Positions 18,250 through 29,200 of a stretch of DNA of 64,000 nt are shown here, piece after piece. Origin of the DNA: an uncultured Granulosicoccaceae bacterium (GTDB lineage: Bacteria > Pseudomonadota > Gammaproteobacteria > Granulosicoccales > Granulosicoccaceae); NCBI GenBank assembly GCA_938006335.1, contig CALLMF010000003.1, positions 1 through 64,000 on the forward strand. The letters are read 5' to 3'. The notes beneath the pieces were generated by a model. The model worked only from the letters and a program-made list of their open reading frames with translations. It did no database searches and was not told where the DNA came from. The translations under genes were made by a program, and so were the position numbers. Within the stretch, counting starts at the first letter, position 1; the number at the start of each line of letters is the position of its first letter.

Positions 18250-21200
18250 TCACTCTGACGACGAGAGATACTCGAACTCTCTGCTGTAGGTGCCATAGAG
18301 AGCGTCGTTTCTCGACAGCAGGGTCTCCCGATACCAGATCAGGTCCAGCACCCTCGCATTCGTCATGATGACGGCAATCGGGTTGCAGTCCCGGCAGACA
18401 GCCGCAGCAGAATTCCATCGATACTGCTCGGCCTGTTGCTCCGCAATCAATGATCGGACTTCGTCCGCATTGGCCAGTTCGGCATCGTCGGCAACCAGCT
18501 GTCCGGCCATGGACAACCAACGGGTGGACTCGGCGCTGCTCGCACCTGATCGACGCAAAGCGCCTGCGAGGTAGGCGTAGGCCCGAGCCCTGAAGCGGGA
18601 CACACTGATCAGATCAGCGAATCGCTTCGCCTGCTCAAGATCGGGCGAGATCGCAAGATTGCGTCGCGAGCTAGCGTCTTCTGGCTCTCGCGAACCGGCA
18701 TGGCCATCGGCCAGCGCCTTGAATAACTCCAACGCCATCGTCTGCCCTCCATCGGTACTCAACTTGACGAGATTGCTGTCTGACTTGTCGTATTGCCGTG
18801 TGGAAAGTTGATGCTCCATGAGAGCGATCAGTAACTGATCACGAAGCGAGTCATCGGTCAGTCGATCCACGTATTCAGTGGCCTGGTCGCTACGATTGGA
18901 TGCAACCAGCATCAGTGAAAAACCAAGCCAGGCCCTTTCACTGTCAAAACCGGACTCGAGCACGCCATTCAATTCCTCTTCAATCCGCTCACGTGTGGCT
19001 GCGTCCTGGATCTTGTCCGCAAGTATCGAAAAATCCAACTCCGCCCACGACAGTCCGATGCCCTTGTCGATCGCTCGATCGGCTGCATTGATGTCAGCGG
19101 CGGCAAGGTGGCGTACCGCAATTTCACGATACGGATCGGCACGGCCGGGCCAGGCACGTCGCTGATCGGCGAGTTGTTCGGCAACATCCACGTAGCCGAT
19201 TTCAGCGAGCGATTCCAAGGCCTGACTCATGGACTCACTGGCACTGTCGCTCATGGGTGTATCCATGAACTCACCGGCGGGCGTGTCGTCAAAGGCGTCC
19301 AGTGTCGACCAATCAAAGCCCTCTGCCACCGCCAACAGCCGGTCCACGTGAGCGGCCCGTTGCCCGGGATCGCGGCTTGTCGCAGCAACGAATCGCATGA
19401 TCGAGAACTGCAGGCGATCGGATCCTTCGGCTGAGGTATCTCCTCGTCTGTCCAGCTCACCGATCAGTGCATCGATACCCGCATCGTCGTCTGTTGACAT
19501 CAAGAGACGGGCGATACCCCCAATGGCCGCGGGAGTGACGCTTGCCCAATCAAACGGCCCAGCCAGAGCCTGCGCTTGTCGAACATTGCCACGTCGAAGA
19601 AATTCAGTGAATGCCACGCCTTGCAGGGTCGCCTTGTCGGGCGCGACGCTTTCGTCTTCGATCAACTGTTGGAGATCGTCCAGTCGGGCGGATTGGATCA
19701 GTGGCGCAACCACTGCTCCGATCAGCCCGCTACCGTCTGAGCAGATCGACGCAAGATCGATCGCATCGTCTACGCGACCGAGTCGGATCAAGCGATCTAC
19801 CCATGCCTCACCGCCGTCGCGTTCCGGAACCATGCTTGTATCACTCGGACAGCTTGGCATCTCCCCAAAGGCGAATAGGACGTCATCGATTACCTTGTCA
19901 ACCAGGTCTTCGTCTGCTGCGCCCGAATCAAGGATGCTCTGGTAGGCCACCAGCTTGTTTGCTCGTTCGGCAATTTGCTCCGTGAGTAACGAGGCTCGGT
20001 AGGTGTCACCGGCAGCAGCCACATGAAACGCGACAGTTGCCCAGCTGCCATCAGTCTCGATGCCATCCTCTACATTGACTACCAGCTGGATGGCAGCACT
20101 GATACGACCTGCATCCGCGAGTGCATCGACCGCCAACTGGAGCACATGCTCAGGTCGATAGGCAGCAGAGCCTTTCGACAGCGGGGGTAGATTGGTCGCG
20201 AGCAATTCCAGTGCATCCACAGCACCATCGCGCTGCAGGGTGTCAGCAATACGGCCCGTCTGATCCAGCAGCAAGGACTGCTCGGCGAGCAGTGCACGAG
20301 CCTCCTCCTCCATACCCAGACGGAGCAGCGCGGACAGGATGGTGCTGTAGGCCATATCCGCGACCTCATATCGGAACCAGCTGGCTTGCTCGAGCGCCAC
20401 CGGCAACTCCCCGACCCGGACCAGTGCCGACAGCCAGTTGAAGACTCTTGGGTCGACCCAGAATTCAGCCCTCGGCCCAAGGGATACACGACGCATCGGC
20501 GTGGTCTCCATCAGTGCGCGCACCTGAAAACGAGGCGTGTACTCCCTTACCACCGTGCCGGACAGCACCTGCACACTCACGCCCGCGAGCCCGACGAAGG
20601 AAGCGATCAGGATCGCCTTGAGCATCCGCAGAGACGAGGTGCCATCGCTGCGAAGAAGGGTCTGGTTTGTATTTTCTTCAGGTAACTCACACGCGCCGGC
20701 TGCGAGCCAGTCGGCAACGTCAGGCGCCAGCTCTGGCCGGGCGTACGCCCGGCTACCCCGAAGCCGCGGGCCGATATAGGCCAGCAGAATCTTCTCCACG
20801 CCATCGACTTCGAAAAACGAGGTGTGTACCAGATCACTGAATGAGAGATTCGTCTTGAGGTGATTGACCAGACCGGCAACTCCTTGCCTTCCAGAGGCGA
20901 TCAGGCCAAAGGAGCTTCTGAAGCTTTCAATGAAACTGGCGCCGTTGCGGTTGGCAAGTGTCTTCTGTGCGCTCTGGAATGACTCCGGGAGTTCCGGCCA
21001 GCAGGCGCATCCGCGCACCGGAGCGGGTGACACACCGGTTACCCAGTCCCCGGAGCGGTCATTACCTTGCAGGCGTGCGCGCAGTCGGTCCCAGATGAAC
21101 TCGTCCCCGGCCGCGGCAAGCGCATGGTTGTAGATCAGCTTGAAGGGCGCTGCGACCACACCCCACAGCGCGCTACCAACACGCCGGAAATCAAAGCGCG

Positions 21201-22020
21201 ATCGCGGGATGATCTCGCCCGCGCCACTGAGCGACGTGACCAGCCCGTTGATCACTTCGTCCTCCGATGACCACAGGGCCATCCAGATGTGTCCGTACCA
21301 GCTGAAGGCGCGCTCGGCGGCCTGGTTGTCGAGAGCGATTCTGCGACGCGACCAGAGCCTGCGCACCGCCTTGGTCAACAACCCGACCCCGACAATGAGG
21401 ATCACTGACCACAGCAGCGGGAGCACCAACGGCACGCTGAGTCCGGTGACCGCCCAGATCTCGGCGACATGATGGAGGTAGGGCTCGATGAAACGGAAGC
21501 TCAGATACCCGAACACCAGAGTGGTGAGCCACGGCAGCAGCGTCCACTTGTCGAAGGGTCTTGGGTCCACATGAATAAACGGTGTTGCCACAGTGATCCA
21601 CGACTTCAAGCCGGTGAGCTGTTCATCGGATCGTGCCGATGCGGTGAGGGCATGCCAGATGACCGATCCGCCATGGCTGTTGCCGATGAGGTGATACCGG
21701 CGCCCCTGTGACTCGAGTGCCTGTAGTTGTTCGAGTAGCTCGAGGCCTGCGGCGACACGTTCAGCTTCGCTGTTGACGCCCGACCAATGAAACACATGCC
21801 CGGCAGGCTGCACATCGACCACCGGTTCCAGACCATCGCTGAGGCGTTGGTGGAATTTGCTACCGCGCTGCCACCAGGCCTCACCTTCGTCAGCGATATC
21901 CGCACCGCCCGTCCCGTGGATGAGCAAAACGAGATCGCGGCGATCACTCGCATCATCGTCGCTCGACCGAGGCGACGGAGATGCGTGATCACGCAAATCA
22001 AGTCGATCCGGGAGCTCCAT
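18250..22020 (-). CDS. Membrane alpha/beta-hydrolase with long helical-repeat domain
   Basis: 1256 residues. Residues 28-170 form an alpha/beta-hydrolase core with the oxyanion strand LVLLIHGTGG and nucleophile elbow GNSHGGS (Ser115). Two or three hydrophobic segments follow around 160-225. The hydrolase-like pattern resumes near 380-430 (DLVHTSFFEVDG could supply the catalytic His). Another membrane helix lies near 470-495. The remaining ~750 residues are acidic, Ala/Leu-rich and look like degenerate TPR or Sel1-like helical hairpins. The protein probably sits in the inner membrane with the lipase-like domain on one face and a protein-binding arm on the other or the same face. I know no characterised protein with this exact layout. 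It appears monocistronic. Confidence 0.7.
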   Translation of the reverse strand: MELPDRLDLRDHASPSPRSSDDDASDRRDLVLLIHGTGGADIADEGEAWWQRGSKFHQRLSDGLEPVVDVQPAGHVFHWSGVNSEAERVAAGLELLEQLQALESQGRRYHLIGNSHGGSVIWHALTASARSDEQLTGLKSWITVATPFIHVDPRPFDKWTLLPWLTTLVFGYLSFRFIEPYLHHVAEIWAVTGLSVPLVLPLLWSVILIVGVGLLTKAVRRLWSRRRIALDNQAAERAFSWYGHIWMALWSSEDEVINGLVTSLSGAGEIIPRSRFDFRRVGSALWGVVAAPFKLIYNHALAAAGDEFIWDRLRARLQGNDRSGDWVTGVSPAPVRGCACWPELPESFQSAQKTLANRNGASFIESFRSSFGLIASGRQGVAGLVNHLKTNLSFSDLVHTSFFEVDGVEKILLAYIGPRLRGSRAYARPELAPDVADWLAAGACELPEENTNQTLLRSDGTSSLRMLKAILIASFVGLAGVSVQVLSGTVVREYTPRFQVRALMETTPMRRVSLGPRAEFWVDPRVFNWLSALVRVGELPVALEQASWFRYEVADMAYSTILSALLRLGMEEEARALLAEQSLLLDQTGRIADTLQRDGAVDALELLATNLPPLSKGSAAYRPEHVLQLAVDALADAGRISAAIQLVVNVEDGIETDGSWATVAFHVAAAGDTYRASLLTEQIAERANKLVAYQSILDSGAADEDLVDKVIDDVLFAFGEMPSCPSDTSMVPERDGGEAWVDRLIRLGRVDDAIDLASICSDGSGLIGAVVAPLIQSARLDDLQQLIEDESVAPDKATLQGVAFTEFLRRGNVRQAQALAGPFDWASVTPAAIGGIARLLMSTDDDAGIDALIGELDRRGDTSAEGSDRLQFSIMRFVAATSRDPGQRAAHVDRLLAVAEGFDWSTLDAFDDTPAGEFMDTPMSDSASESMSQALESLAEIGYVDVAEQLADQRRAWPGRADPYREIAVRHLAAADINAADRAIDKGIGLSWAELDFSILADKIQDAATRERIEEELNGVLESGFDSERAWLGFSLMLVASNRSDQATEYVDRLTDDSLRDQLLIALMEHQLSTRQYDKSDSNLVKLSTDGGQTMALELFKALADGHAGSREPEDASSRRNLAISPDLEQAKRFADLISVSRFRARAYAYLAGALRRSGASSAESTRWLSMAGQLVADDAELANADEVRSLIAEQQAEQYRWNSAAAVCRDCNPIAVIMTNARVLDLIWYRETLLSRNDALYGTYSREFEYLSSSE

Positions 22021-22361
22021 GGGGGGAGTCTAGCGTGTGCAGGATCAACCGAGCAGATTTAGCGCTCCATGACACATCAGAATGGACGGAACAATCGGGT
22101 TCCTGCACAGTGACCCAATCGACGGGACCGCCGCTAACCTTGATTCCGGCATGAAGATTTTCACGTGCAGCAACTACGACCGGATGTATCAGGCCCATCC
22201 CTTCGTGTTGAAGCGGGTGATGCCATCCAAGCGGCGACCGGGCACCCATCGCGGCCGAGAGCGCAAGTAATTCCGTCGTGAGCACCGCACGCACCTCAAA
22301 CATCGAAGGGCTGACGGATCTGATTGACTTGATGGACGGGAAGTAGCTCCTGCTGCGCACA
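22021..22361. other. 341-base gap without a clear gene
   Basis: It lies between the start of the hydrolase gene and the end of the M20 gene, both on the minus strand. Short open frames exist on both strands (for example minus 22369 to 21998, 123 residues, overlapping both neighbours), but none has a motif or convincing start. It should contain the hydrolase promoter. Confidence 0.4.
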
Positions 22362-23519
22362 TCATCCACGCGTGCCTAACAGATCCCGCGTGATTCGCTC
22401 GAAAATCGACGCACCGACAGGAATGAGCGCATCGGGAAAATCGTAGTCTGGATTGTGCAGGCCCGCATAACGTTCGCCGGGACCCAGGCACAATATGGCA
22501 GCTCTGGCATCCCAGCCGAACACGCCAAAATCTTCTGATGCGCGCATTGGAAGCCCGGAGTCGTCACAACTTATGCCGAGCGCATTCATTGCCTTGACCG
22601 CCATGTCAGTGGCTTCCGCATCGTTGACGGTGGCGGCAAAGGCATCGCAGACGTCAAAGCAGAGTGACAAACCTGCTTGTTCTGCCAAGTCGCGGGAGAG
22701 GTTGCGTGCTGCTTCATCCAGAGCGTGTAGCGCCTCGTCCGTCGCTGTTCGCAGAGTGACAAGCAGACGAGCCTCACCCGGTGCGATCCCGAAGGTTGGC
22801 TCACCCATCTGAACATGAGTCACAGTCACCAGGCGAAACTGATCGTTCAGCTCATCTGCAAGACTCAAGGTATTCAAAGCGGGAATCAATTGCGCGATAC
22901 ACATGGCAGGCGACACGCCCTCTTGCGGACAGGCGGCGTGCGCGGTTTTTCCCACAAAGCTGATAGCGAGCCCTTGCGATGCGCAGTTCATCAAACCAAC
23001 GCGCGTGGACACGAAACCAAACGGCCGACCCGGCTCGACATGAATCGCGAATGCGTAGTCCGGGCGCAGGTCCTCGAACTTTTTGTCCGCAACCACAGCG
23101 CGAGCCCCGCGTCCATCTTCCTCTGATGGCTGGAACATCAAGACGACCCGGCCGACCGCGGTTGGGCGCTCTGCCAACATGCGACCCAGCGCCAGCAACA
23201 TCGTCATGTGCCCATCATGACCACAGAGATGACCGTGACCAGGCACCTTGGACACCCAGGGATTATCAGAAATTTCCTGGATAGGCAGCGCGTCCAGCTC
23301 TGCGCGAAAAAGCACCGTTGGACCCGCAACGCCACTATCGAATACCGCAGCGACACCGTGCCCACCCAACTCGGTCACGACTCTGTTCGGCGATAGCGGT
23401 GTGAGCGCATCAACAATCCTCTGAGCGGTTTCAACTTCGTTGCCAGAGAGTTCGGGGTATTGATGCAGCTCGCGCCGGAATTCGGTGAGCTCGCGAACGT
23501 CGTTGGTGGACAATGTCAT
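22362..23519 (-). CDS. M20-family amidohydrolase
   Basis: About 385 residues from ATG at 23519, where the alignable M20 N-terminus begins (REL HQYPELSGNE pattern). The open frame extends to 23573, so a slightly longer form is possible. Metal-ligand motifs are visible: FRAELDALP, CGHDGHMTMLL, the EED-type PSEEDGRGA and HVEPGRPFG. The protein is an IAA-amino acid/hippurate hydrolase-like zinc or manganese enzyme that removes acyl groups from amino acids or related amides. The substrate is unknown. The lid/dimerisation domain is intact. Confidence 0.88.
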   Translation of the reverse strand: MTLSTNDVRELTEFRRELHQYPELSGNEVETAQRIVDALTPLSPNRVVTELGGHGVAAVFDSGVAGPTVLFRAELDALPIQEISDNPWVSKVPGHGHLCGHDGHMTMLLALGRMLAERPTAVGRVVLMFQPSEEDGRGARAVVADKKFEDLRPDYAFAIHVEPGRPFGFVSTRVGLMNCASQGLAISFVGKTAHAACPQEGVSPAMCIAQLIPALNTLSLADELNDQFRLVTVTHVQMGEPTFGIAPGEARLLVTLRTATDEALHALDEAARNLSRDLAEQAGLSLCFDVCDAFAATVNDAEATDMAVKAMNALGISCDDSGLPMRASEDFGVFGWDARAAILCLGPGERYAGLHNPDYDFPDALIPVGASIFERITRDLLGTRG

Positions 23520-23663
23520 GGGAATCTGCCAATCACGTCGTGTTTGATCACGTTCGTTCAAACCGTCAAACAAGTCTACGGGAATCCATTTGAGAGCCGC
23601 AGCAGCTCACGTTACATGCAGTCGGTGTACGCTCATACACTGGCTATTGACCGAGGAGTATCC

Positions 23664-24389
23664 ATGCTCGGAACGACAACGCGTGCTTTGCCTACCTGTC
23701 TGGCCATGTGTCTGGCCCTGTGTCTGGCACTCGCGCCGACGCCGTGGTCCGCGACGATGGCTGATGACGAGCAGTTACCGCACGAGGTTATCAGTACGCT
23801 TGGTCAACGGCTGAATGCCGTTGGCGCGACCAGCGGCAAGCACTCCGAAATGCGCCGCGAGGTAGACGAGGCAATCGAGAAAATTGAATGGCGCACTGCC
23901 CAGGGGGACGATTCCACGCTGACGGCGAGAGATCATCTCGGGCGGACACCATTGATAGCGGCTGCTCATCACGGTTATGCCGAAATCGTCGAGGCTCTGC
24001 TGGATGCCGGAACGGTGCGCGCGGCTATCGATGCGATCGACGACAGAGGATTGAGTGCATCGGATCACGCCACCCTCGCCTTTCATCAGTCGATCTGGGC
24101 TTGTCAGAATTTAAATAGTGGCAACATGATGAGATGGTTGCCCCGAATCATGATGGCTTCTTGGTACGCATCAGAAGACCCCTACACGAAGCTGCAAGTA
24201 TTGCTCGGAGATGCGGGTGCTACCATGGAAATCGAAAGAGCACGGGCAGTCTGGTTGACGCTTTGCACACAGCAATCGCGCGAAACCCGAGACGCCGTGA
24301 CGAACACCAACACTCTGCAGCAAACGCTCATCGAGCAAGGTGAGCTATCGTTCAAGCGTGTCATGGAGGGTGTAAGCAATCGTCGATGA
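23664..24389 (+). CDS. Exported ankyrin-repeat protein
   Basis: About 241 residues. ATG at 23664 is chosen because GAGGAG (23653-23658) lies five bases upstream and a signal peptide follows, rich in Leu and Cys and ending near WSATMA. One clear ankyrin unit (GRTPLIAAAHHGYAEIVEALLDAG) lies near residues 93-120, with a degenerate second unit after it. The C-terminal third has no recognisable motif. It is likely a periplasmic protein-binding factor. It diverges from the M20 gene. Confidence 0.65.
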   Translation: MLGTTTRALPTCLAMCLALCLALAPTPWSATMADDEQLPHEVISTLGQRLNAVGATSGKHSEMRREVDEAIEKIEWRTAQGDDSTLTARDHLGRTPLIAAAHHGYAEIVEALLDAGTVRAAIDAIDDRGLSASDHATLAFHQSIWACQNLNSGNMMRWLPRIMMASWYASEDPYTKLQVLLGDAGATMEIERARAVWLTLCTQQSRETRDAVTNTNTLQQTLIEQGELSFKRVMEGVSNRR

Positions 24390-24758
24390 CCCTCTGAAAC
24401 GTTGTGCGTGGACGCTCCAACACTGACAAGAATTCGGGTGCCATCTGGTCGGATACCTTGCACAGCACGTCGACGTTCTGCCCAGCTTCCGCGCCGCTTT
24501 CGTGTATCAGCGCGAGCGCATCCTGGTACCCGACGATCCCCTGTTCCGAACGGCTGGCGGGCTCGGCCAGTGACTGCACCAGCGCACGCAGCGGGGGACG
24601 GACCACAAGCACTTGAATCGGGGGAAAGGGGGCAAACAACACCTTGACTACCCCTCAAGGACAACTAGTCTGAGGCAGGAGGTCTGTACCCAGCGTGTTG
24701 GACACCGTCAGTGAATGATTGACCGTACGACCCACCACAGACTGGACCTGCAAATACC
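24390..24758. other. 369-base gap with one doubtful minus-strand frame
   Basis: A minus-strand open frame from 24642 to 24361 (93 residues, overlapping the end of the ankyrin gene) has plausible protein-like composition but no motif or good ribosome-binding site. No terminator is obvious. Otherwise it appears to be the leader region of the EamA gene. Confidence 0.35.
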
Positions 24759-25652
24759 GTGATAGCACGCACCGACACGATGAAGGGACTGGCCCTGATG
24801 TCGCTGGGATTCTTCTCGTTCTCCATCGGTGATGCGACGGCGAAGCTGCTGACAGAGACCCTGCACCCGGTTCAGGTCGTCTGGTTGCGCACGGTCGGCC
24901 TGTTCGTCGGCGTGTGTTGCGTGCTGGCGATACGCGGTGTCCGCGTGCTCAGAACGCCTCGCCCACGGTTGCAGCTGTTGCGCGGCGTCGCGGCGGTTGG
25001 CTCAGCGACCTGCTTCATCATCGCGCTGCGCTACGTCCCTCTACCGGAAGCGGTGGCCGTGACCTTCGTCGCGCCGTTCATCGTGACGGCGCTCGGCGCC
25101 CTCGTACTCGGCGAAGCGGTGGGTATTCGCCGATGGCTGGCCGTCGCCGCCGGCTTCATCGGCATGCTGATCGTGATCCGGCCGGGACAGGGCATCTTCC
25201 ATCCGGCGATCTTCCTGGTCGTACTCGCCGCCTCCTTCTTCGCAATGCGTCAGTTGCTATCCCGTTGGCTCAGCGGCATCGACTCGGTGCTGACCACCGT
25301 CGCCTACACATCCATCGTCGCCTTCGCGCTCACCAGTCTTGCGCAGGTCTTCGTCTGGACGACACCCACCGGCGCGCGCACGCTGGGATTGATTGTCGCT
25401 CTGACCCTGTCAGCGGCGATCGGGGAGATCCTGATCATCCGCGCACTCGACATCGCCCAGTCCGTGGCGCTCGCACCCAGCCACTACACGCTGATCATCT
25501 GGAGCTCCCTCTACGGCTACCTGCTGTTTGACGATCTGCCGGATCGATGGACCCTGCTCGGCTGCAGCATCATCATTGCATCCGGCCTTTACACCCTCTA
25601 TCGGGAGTACGTACTGTCGAAGGCTTCACGGGTGCCTGGTAAAATTGTGTGA
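24759..25652 (+). CDS. EamA/DMT-family transporter
   Basis: A 297-residue inner-membrane protein with ten hydrophobic helices in two EamA halves (residues ~8-140 and ~150-285). Family marks include GDATAKLLTETLHPVQVVWLR and PLPEAVAVTFVAPF. The start is taken as GTG at 24759; ATG at 24780 is an alternative, and neither has a strong Shine-Dalgarno site. Members export or import metabolites such as amino acids and nucleobases. The substrate is unknown. Confidence 0.87.
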   Translation: MIARTDTMKGLALMSLGFFSFSIGDATAKLLTETLHPVQVVWLRTVGLFVGVCCVLAIRGVRVLRTPRPRLQLLRGVAAVGSATCFIIALRYVPLPEAVAVTFVAPFIVTALGALVLGEAVGIRRWLAVAAGFIGMLIVIRPGQGIFHPAIFLVVLAASFFAMRQLLSRWLSGIDSVLTTVAYTSIVAFALTSLAQVFVWTTPTGARTLGLIVALTLSAAIGEILIIRALDIAQSVALAPSHYTLIIWSSLYGYLLFDDLPDRWTLLGCSIIIASGLYTLYREYVLSKASRVPGKIV

Positions 25653-25832
25653 CATGTCGCCGGCTCTGTGCCGGACCCGTTGTCCGATCCACTAGAGATC
25701 AGACCCGCCTGGTCGTTACAGCCCATACAGGCGTGATTTTCACTGTCTACCCTTACCGTGCGCCGACACCATCGTCCGGCATCCTCGATCGACCGGTCGG
25801 GGCAACACACCCGCTCAAGAGAAAGTTTTTGG

Positions 25833-26234
25833 ATGGACGTACGACGACATAGAGTGTTTGCTGCAGCACTCGCCACGACCGTGGGAGCTTCACTGCTTGC
25901 GGGGTGCTCCGCGCTGGGCCTGTCCACGGGATCCGATTCGGAGAACAACATCCCGACCGCAGAACCGCGCGTCCCGACATTGAACGTGACCACGGCAGAG
26001 TCCGCACCGGTGGACACGCTGTCCACAGCGTCGTCGGAGCCGATTGCAAACCCCAGTCGGGACCTCACGCGGAACGTGCAGAGCGCGCTGAACGCTCGCG
26101 GCATCGATGCGGGACCCGCGGACGGTTACGCCGGGAAGAAAACGGTGCTGGCGATCCGAATCTTCAAGATCGCGCGCCGCATGGAGGTCACGGACTACAT
26201 CACGCCGCAGTTGCTCGACGAGCTGGATATCTAG
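25833..26234 (+). CDS. Lipoprotein with peptidoglycan-binding-like domain
   Basis: 133 residues from ATG at 25833. The N-terminus is a lipoprotein signal with lipobox LLAGC, followed by a Ser/Thr-rich linker. The C-terminal ~60 residues (LTRNVQSALNARGIDAGPADGY onward) match the three-helix PG_binding_1 pattern, in which the phrase GPADG is typical. It is probably anchored in the outer membrane and touches the cell wall. Confidence 0.7.
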   Translation: MDVRRHRVFAAALATTVGASLLAGCSALGLSTGSDSENNIPTAEPRVPTLNVTTAESAPVDTLSTASSEPIANPSRDLTRNVQSALNARGIDAGPADGYAGKKTVLAIRIFKIARRMEVTDYITPQLLDELDI

Positions 26235-26294
26235 TCAAGTGGTAGCGCGCAGATCTCCGTTGTCGCGCAGAAAAGGTCTATCAGTCAATTTGGC

Positions 26295-29200
26295 CTAATG
26301 AACGCGGGCATTGTGAGAGCGGGCATTGCACAGCCGAGCCCCATTGGCCCCAAAAAGAGCTGCATCACGGAGTAGAGCAATCCTTCGCGAACAGGCCTGT
26401 ACCCGCAGATAGAGCATCAGCAGCAAACCGGTAAAGAACAGTCCAGCAGCACCACCGCCGACCGTTACGGTGTCGATGGGCAACGCACTGGCCAGTACCG
26501 GCCCATCTTCACTGACGGACAGCTTGCCGGTATCGGGGGCGTAATCTATCCCTTCGCCATTGACGGCCGCATTTTCTCCGCGAAGCAGCAGATCAACCGC
26601 GGTAGTGTTGTTCAGCATGCTGAGATCAATTCTTATTTCCGCAGCGCGAGTGCCAGTGACCAACTCTACCTCGTTGGTATCAGACCATGACCACTCAGAC
26701 TGGACACGGCCAGTAAACTGCTGCAATTGTCTGCCCTCGATGATGAAATCAGCGCCCAGAGCCAGCTCGCCTGAAAATCCGTTGAATCCGGTGGCAACGT
26801 TCTGGTCCGAATCGATCAGCACACTGTGCCCCCACGTCAACTCGATGGGATCGAACGTCTCGTAGGCGATGTACAGCGCGTCGTCCGACTGTTGCGCCCT
26901 CAGTGACTGCCAATCAATGGTATTGGAGCCATTCATGTCGTCGGCATCAGCGACAACCACACCTTGCACACTTTGCCAATCTGCCAGGTCGCCGTCCACA
27001 GTGATATCCAGCGGTGTGGCGGGCTGCAGGTTCGGCTCTTGTGTACTGTAGACAAAGCGCCTTCGGTCTGCTCTGGCTGTCACAATGCCAGCAGCATCCG
27101 GATAGAAGTCAAGCGCATCGCCGCCGACTGCAGCATTTTGCCCGGAAAAAAACAGAGACAGTGACGTGGAGTTGTTCAACGCTGATCGTGGTATCTGAAT
27201 TTCCACGGCGTTACCGCTGATGGCCGGGGCAAAGCTACCTGCCACCTCCCAGGCCCAATTGTCTCCGGTACCCACGTAACGATGAATGGTGTTCGCCTCA
27301 AGCAACACATCTATACCCACCGGATACTCGCCATTGAAGCCATTGAACCCGGTACCGGTATTCTGATCTGTATCGAGCATGATGCCGTTGCCCCATGACA
27401 GAACGGCGGGTGCGTCATTACGCCAGGCGAGATAGAAGTTCTGCGCATCATGCGCCATCCAGCCTTCACGCCAGTCAATCGTGTTGCTGCCACCGCTGAC
27501 ATCATCCGGATCGGTACCAAATGAGGTCAAGGATGACCAGTCATCCAGATTACCGTCTACCTTGATTGTGGCCGGATTGAATACGGCGGCATCGACAGGT
27601 GTCGGATCAACAGACAAGACCTCGCCATCACCGAACCGATAGGCAAAGCTGCGTAACTCTGGCGGTGCGGTCGGATCGGCCACAGCGTCCGGATAGTAAT
27701 CCACTGAGGTACCATCGACCGAACTATTGTTAGCAAACAAGAACAATCGAAACCCCTTCGGATTACCGAGGGCTGCACGAGGGATGCTCATTTCGAGATT
27801 CGCGCCATCAAGTACAGCGGCCAGTGTCAAACCCGGCCCCCAGGAAAAGTCGTTACCATTTCCTGTATATCGGTGCAGGGAATTACCTTCCACCATGTAG
27901 TCCACGCCGATGGGCAACTCATTCTGAAAGCCTCGAAACCCGGTTGTCGGATCACTGTCTGTATCGAACTGGATGCTGTAACCCCAAGTCAACCGAACGT
28001 CATCCGGTGCATGACTGTCGTATCGCACATACAAGGCTTCATCGTCATGCGCGAGCCATAGCTGAGCAAGGTCAAGCGGATTGTCAGCGCCACTGACATC
28101 GTCCGCGTCTCCGGCGAAAGAAGACGTGTCACCCCACTGAGCAAAGTTCCCATCTATTCGAATGGCACCGTTGGGATTGCTCGGTGTATCGTCAATATCT
28201 TCCACACCATCATTGTCGTCGTCCGGATCCACGGGGTCGCTGATACCATCGCCATCAGAGTCATCACGTGATACAGCGGCAATTTCGTTAGCGTCAATCT
28301 GCAATAGATAGCTCGCCAGATCATCCAGAGCGGCACCGCTCAGAGCAGTGATATCAGTGTTCATGTCACGAGTGTGCGCACGAATTGCTGCTTGTACGGT
28401 GGGCGCTGAACCATCATGAAGATAGGGCGCACCCAACCAGAGACCACGCAACGTCGGCGTATCCAGACCACCATCGAGAAGTGGTTGCCCCAGTCGACCG
28501 CCGGTGTCAGCGTCAACGGTACCGATATCGTGGCCAACGCCTGTAGGACTGTCGCTAAAGCGTGTCCCGCTGTGGCATTGAGCACAGTTGGCATCGCGAA
28601 AGACGTCTTTTCCACGCAAACCGGCACTGGTGAGTGAGCCGTCTGCCGACCGAAACGGGCTGGCGGGCTCGACGGTCAGGCTGGCCCCATAGGCCGCCAG
28701 GGCATCCAGATCTGTGCTCAATCCCGCTTTGGGATTCGACGCATCCAGGGGACCATAGGCATCATTGAAGTCGACGTCATCCAGTAGTCCATTACCATCG
28801 AATATTTCGCGAATATCATTCTCGAAGTCATGAAACTCGTCAAAGTTGGCAGACCAGTGCACATTGCCGTGATCAATGCCACCACGTGTTCTCAAATCGG
28901 TGGTGTTACGCAAGCCCTCCCCGGCATCACTGAAGTCCCACACGCGTCCGTCGGTGCCGGCATCGTCATGACACGACGCGCAGCTGATGTACTCCTGCGA
29001 TGCAAGGCGGGTGTCCTTGGAATCATGAAATAGTCTTTTACCCAGCAGTACCTGCGGAGAGAGCGTTTCGTTTGCGACGGTCTGCAGGGTTCTGATGACA
29101 TCAGCGGTGTTGCTGTTGCCTGTCATCAGGCCCGAAGTGTCCAACTCACTGACACTGCGTGAGAGGTAATTGTGTACGTAGACGCGCGTTCCATCCGGCG

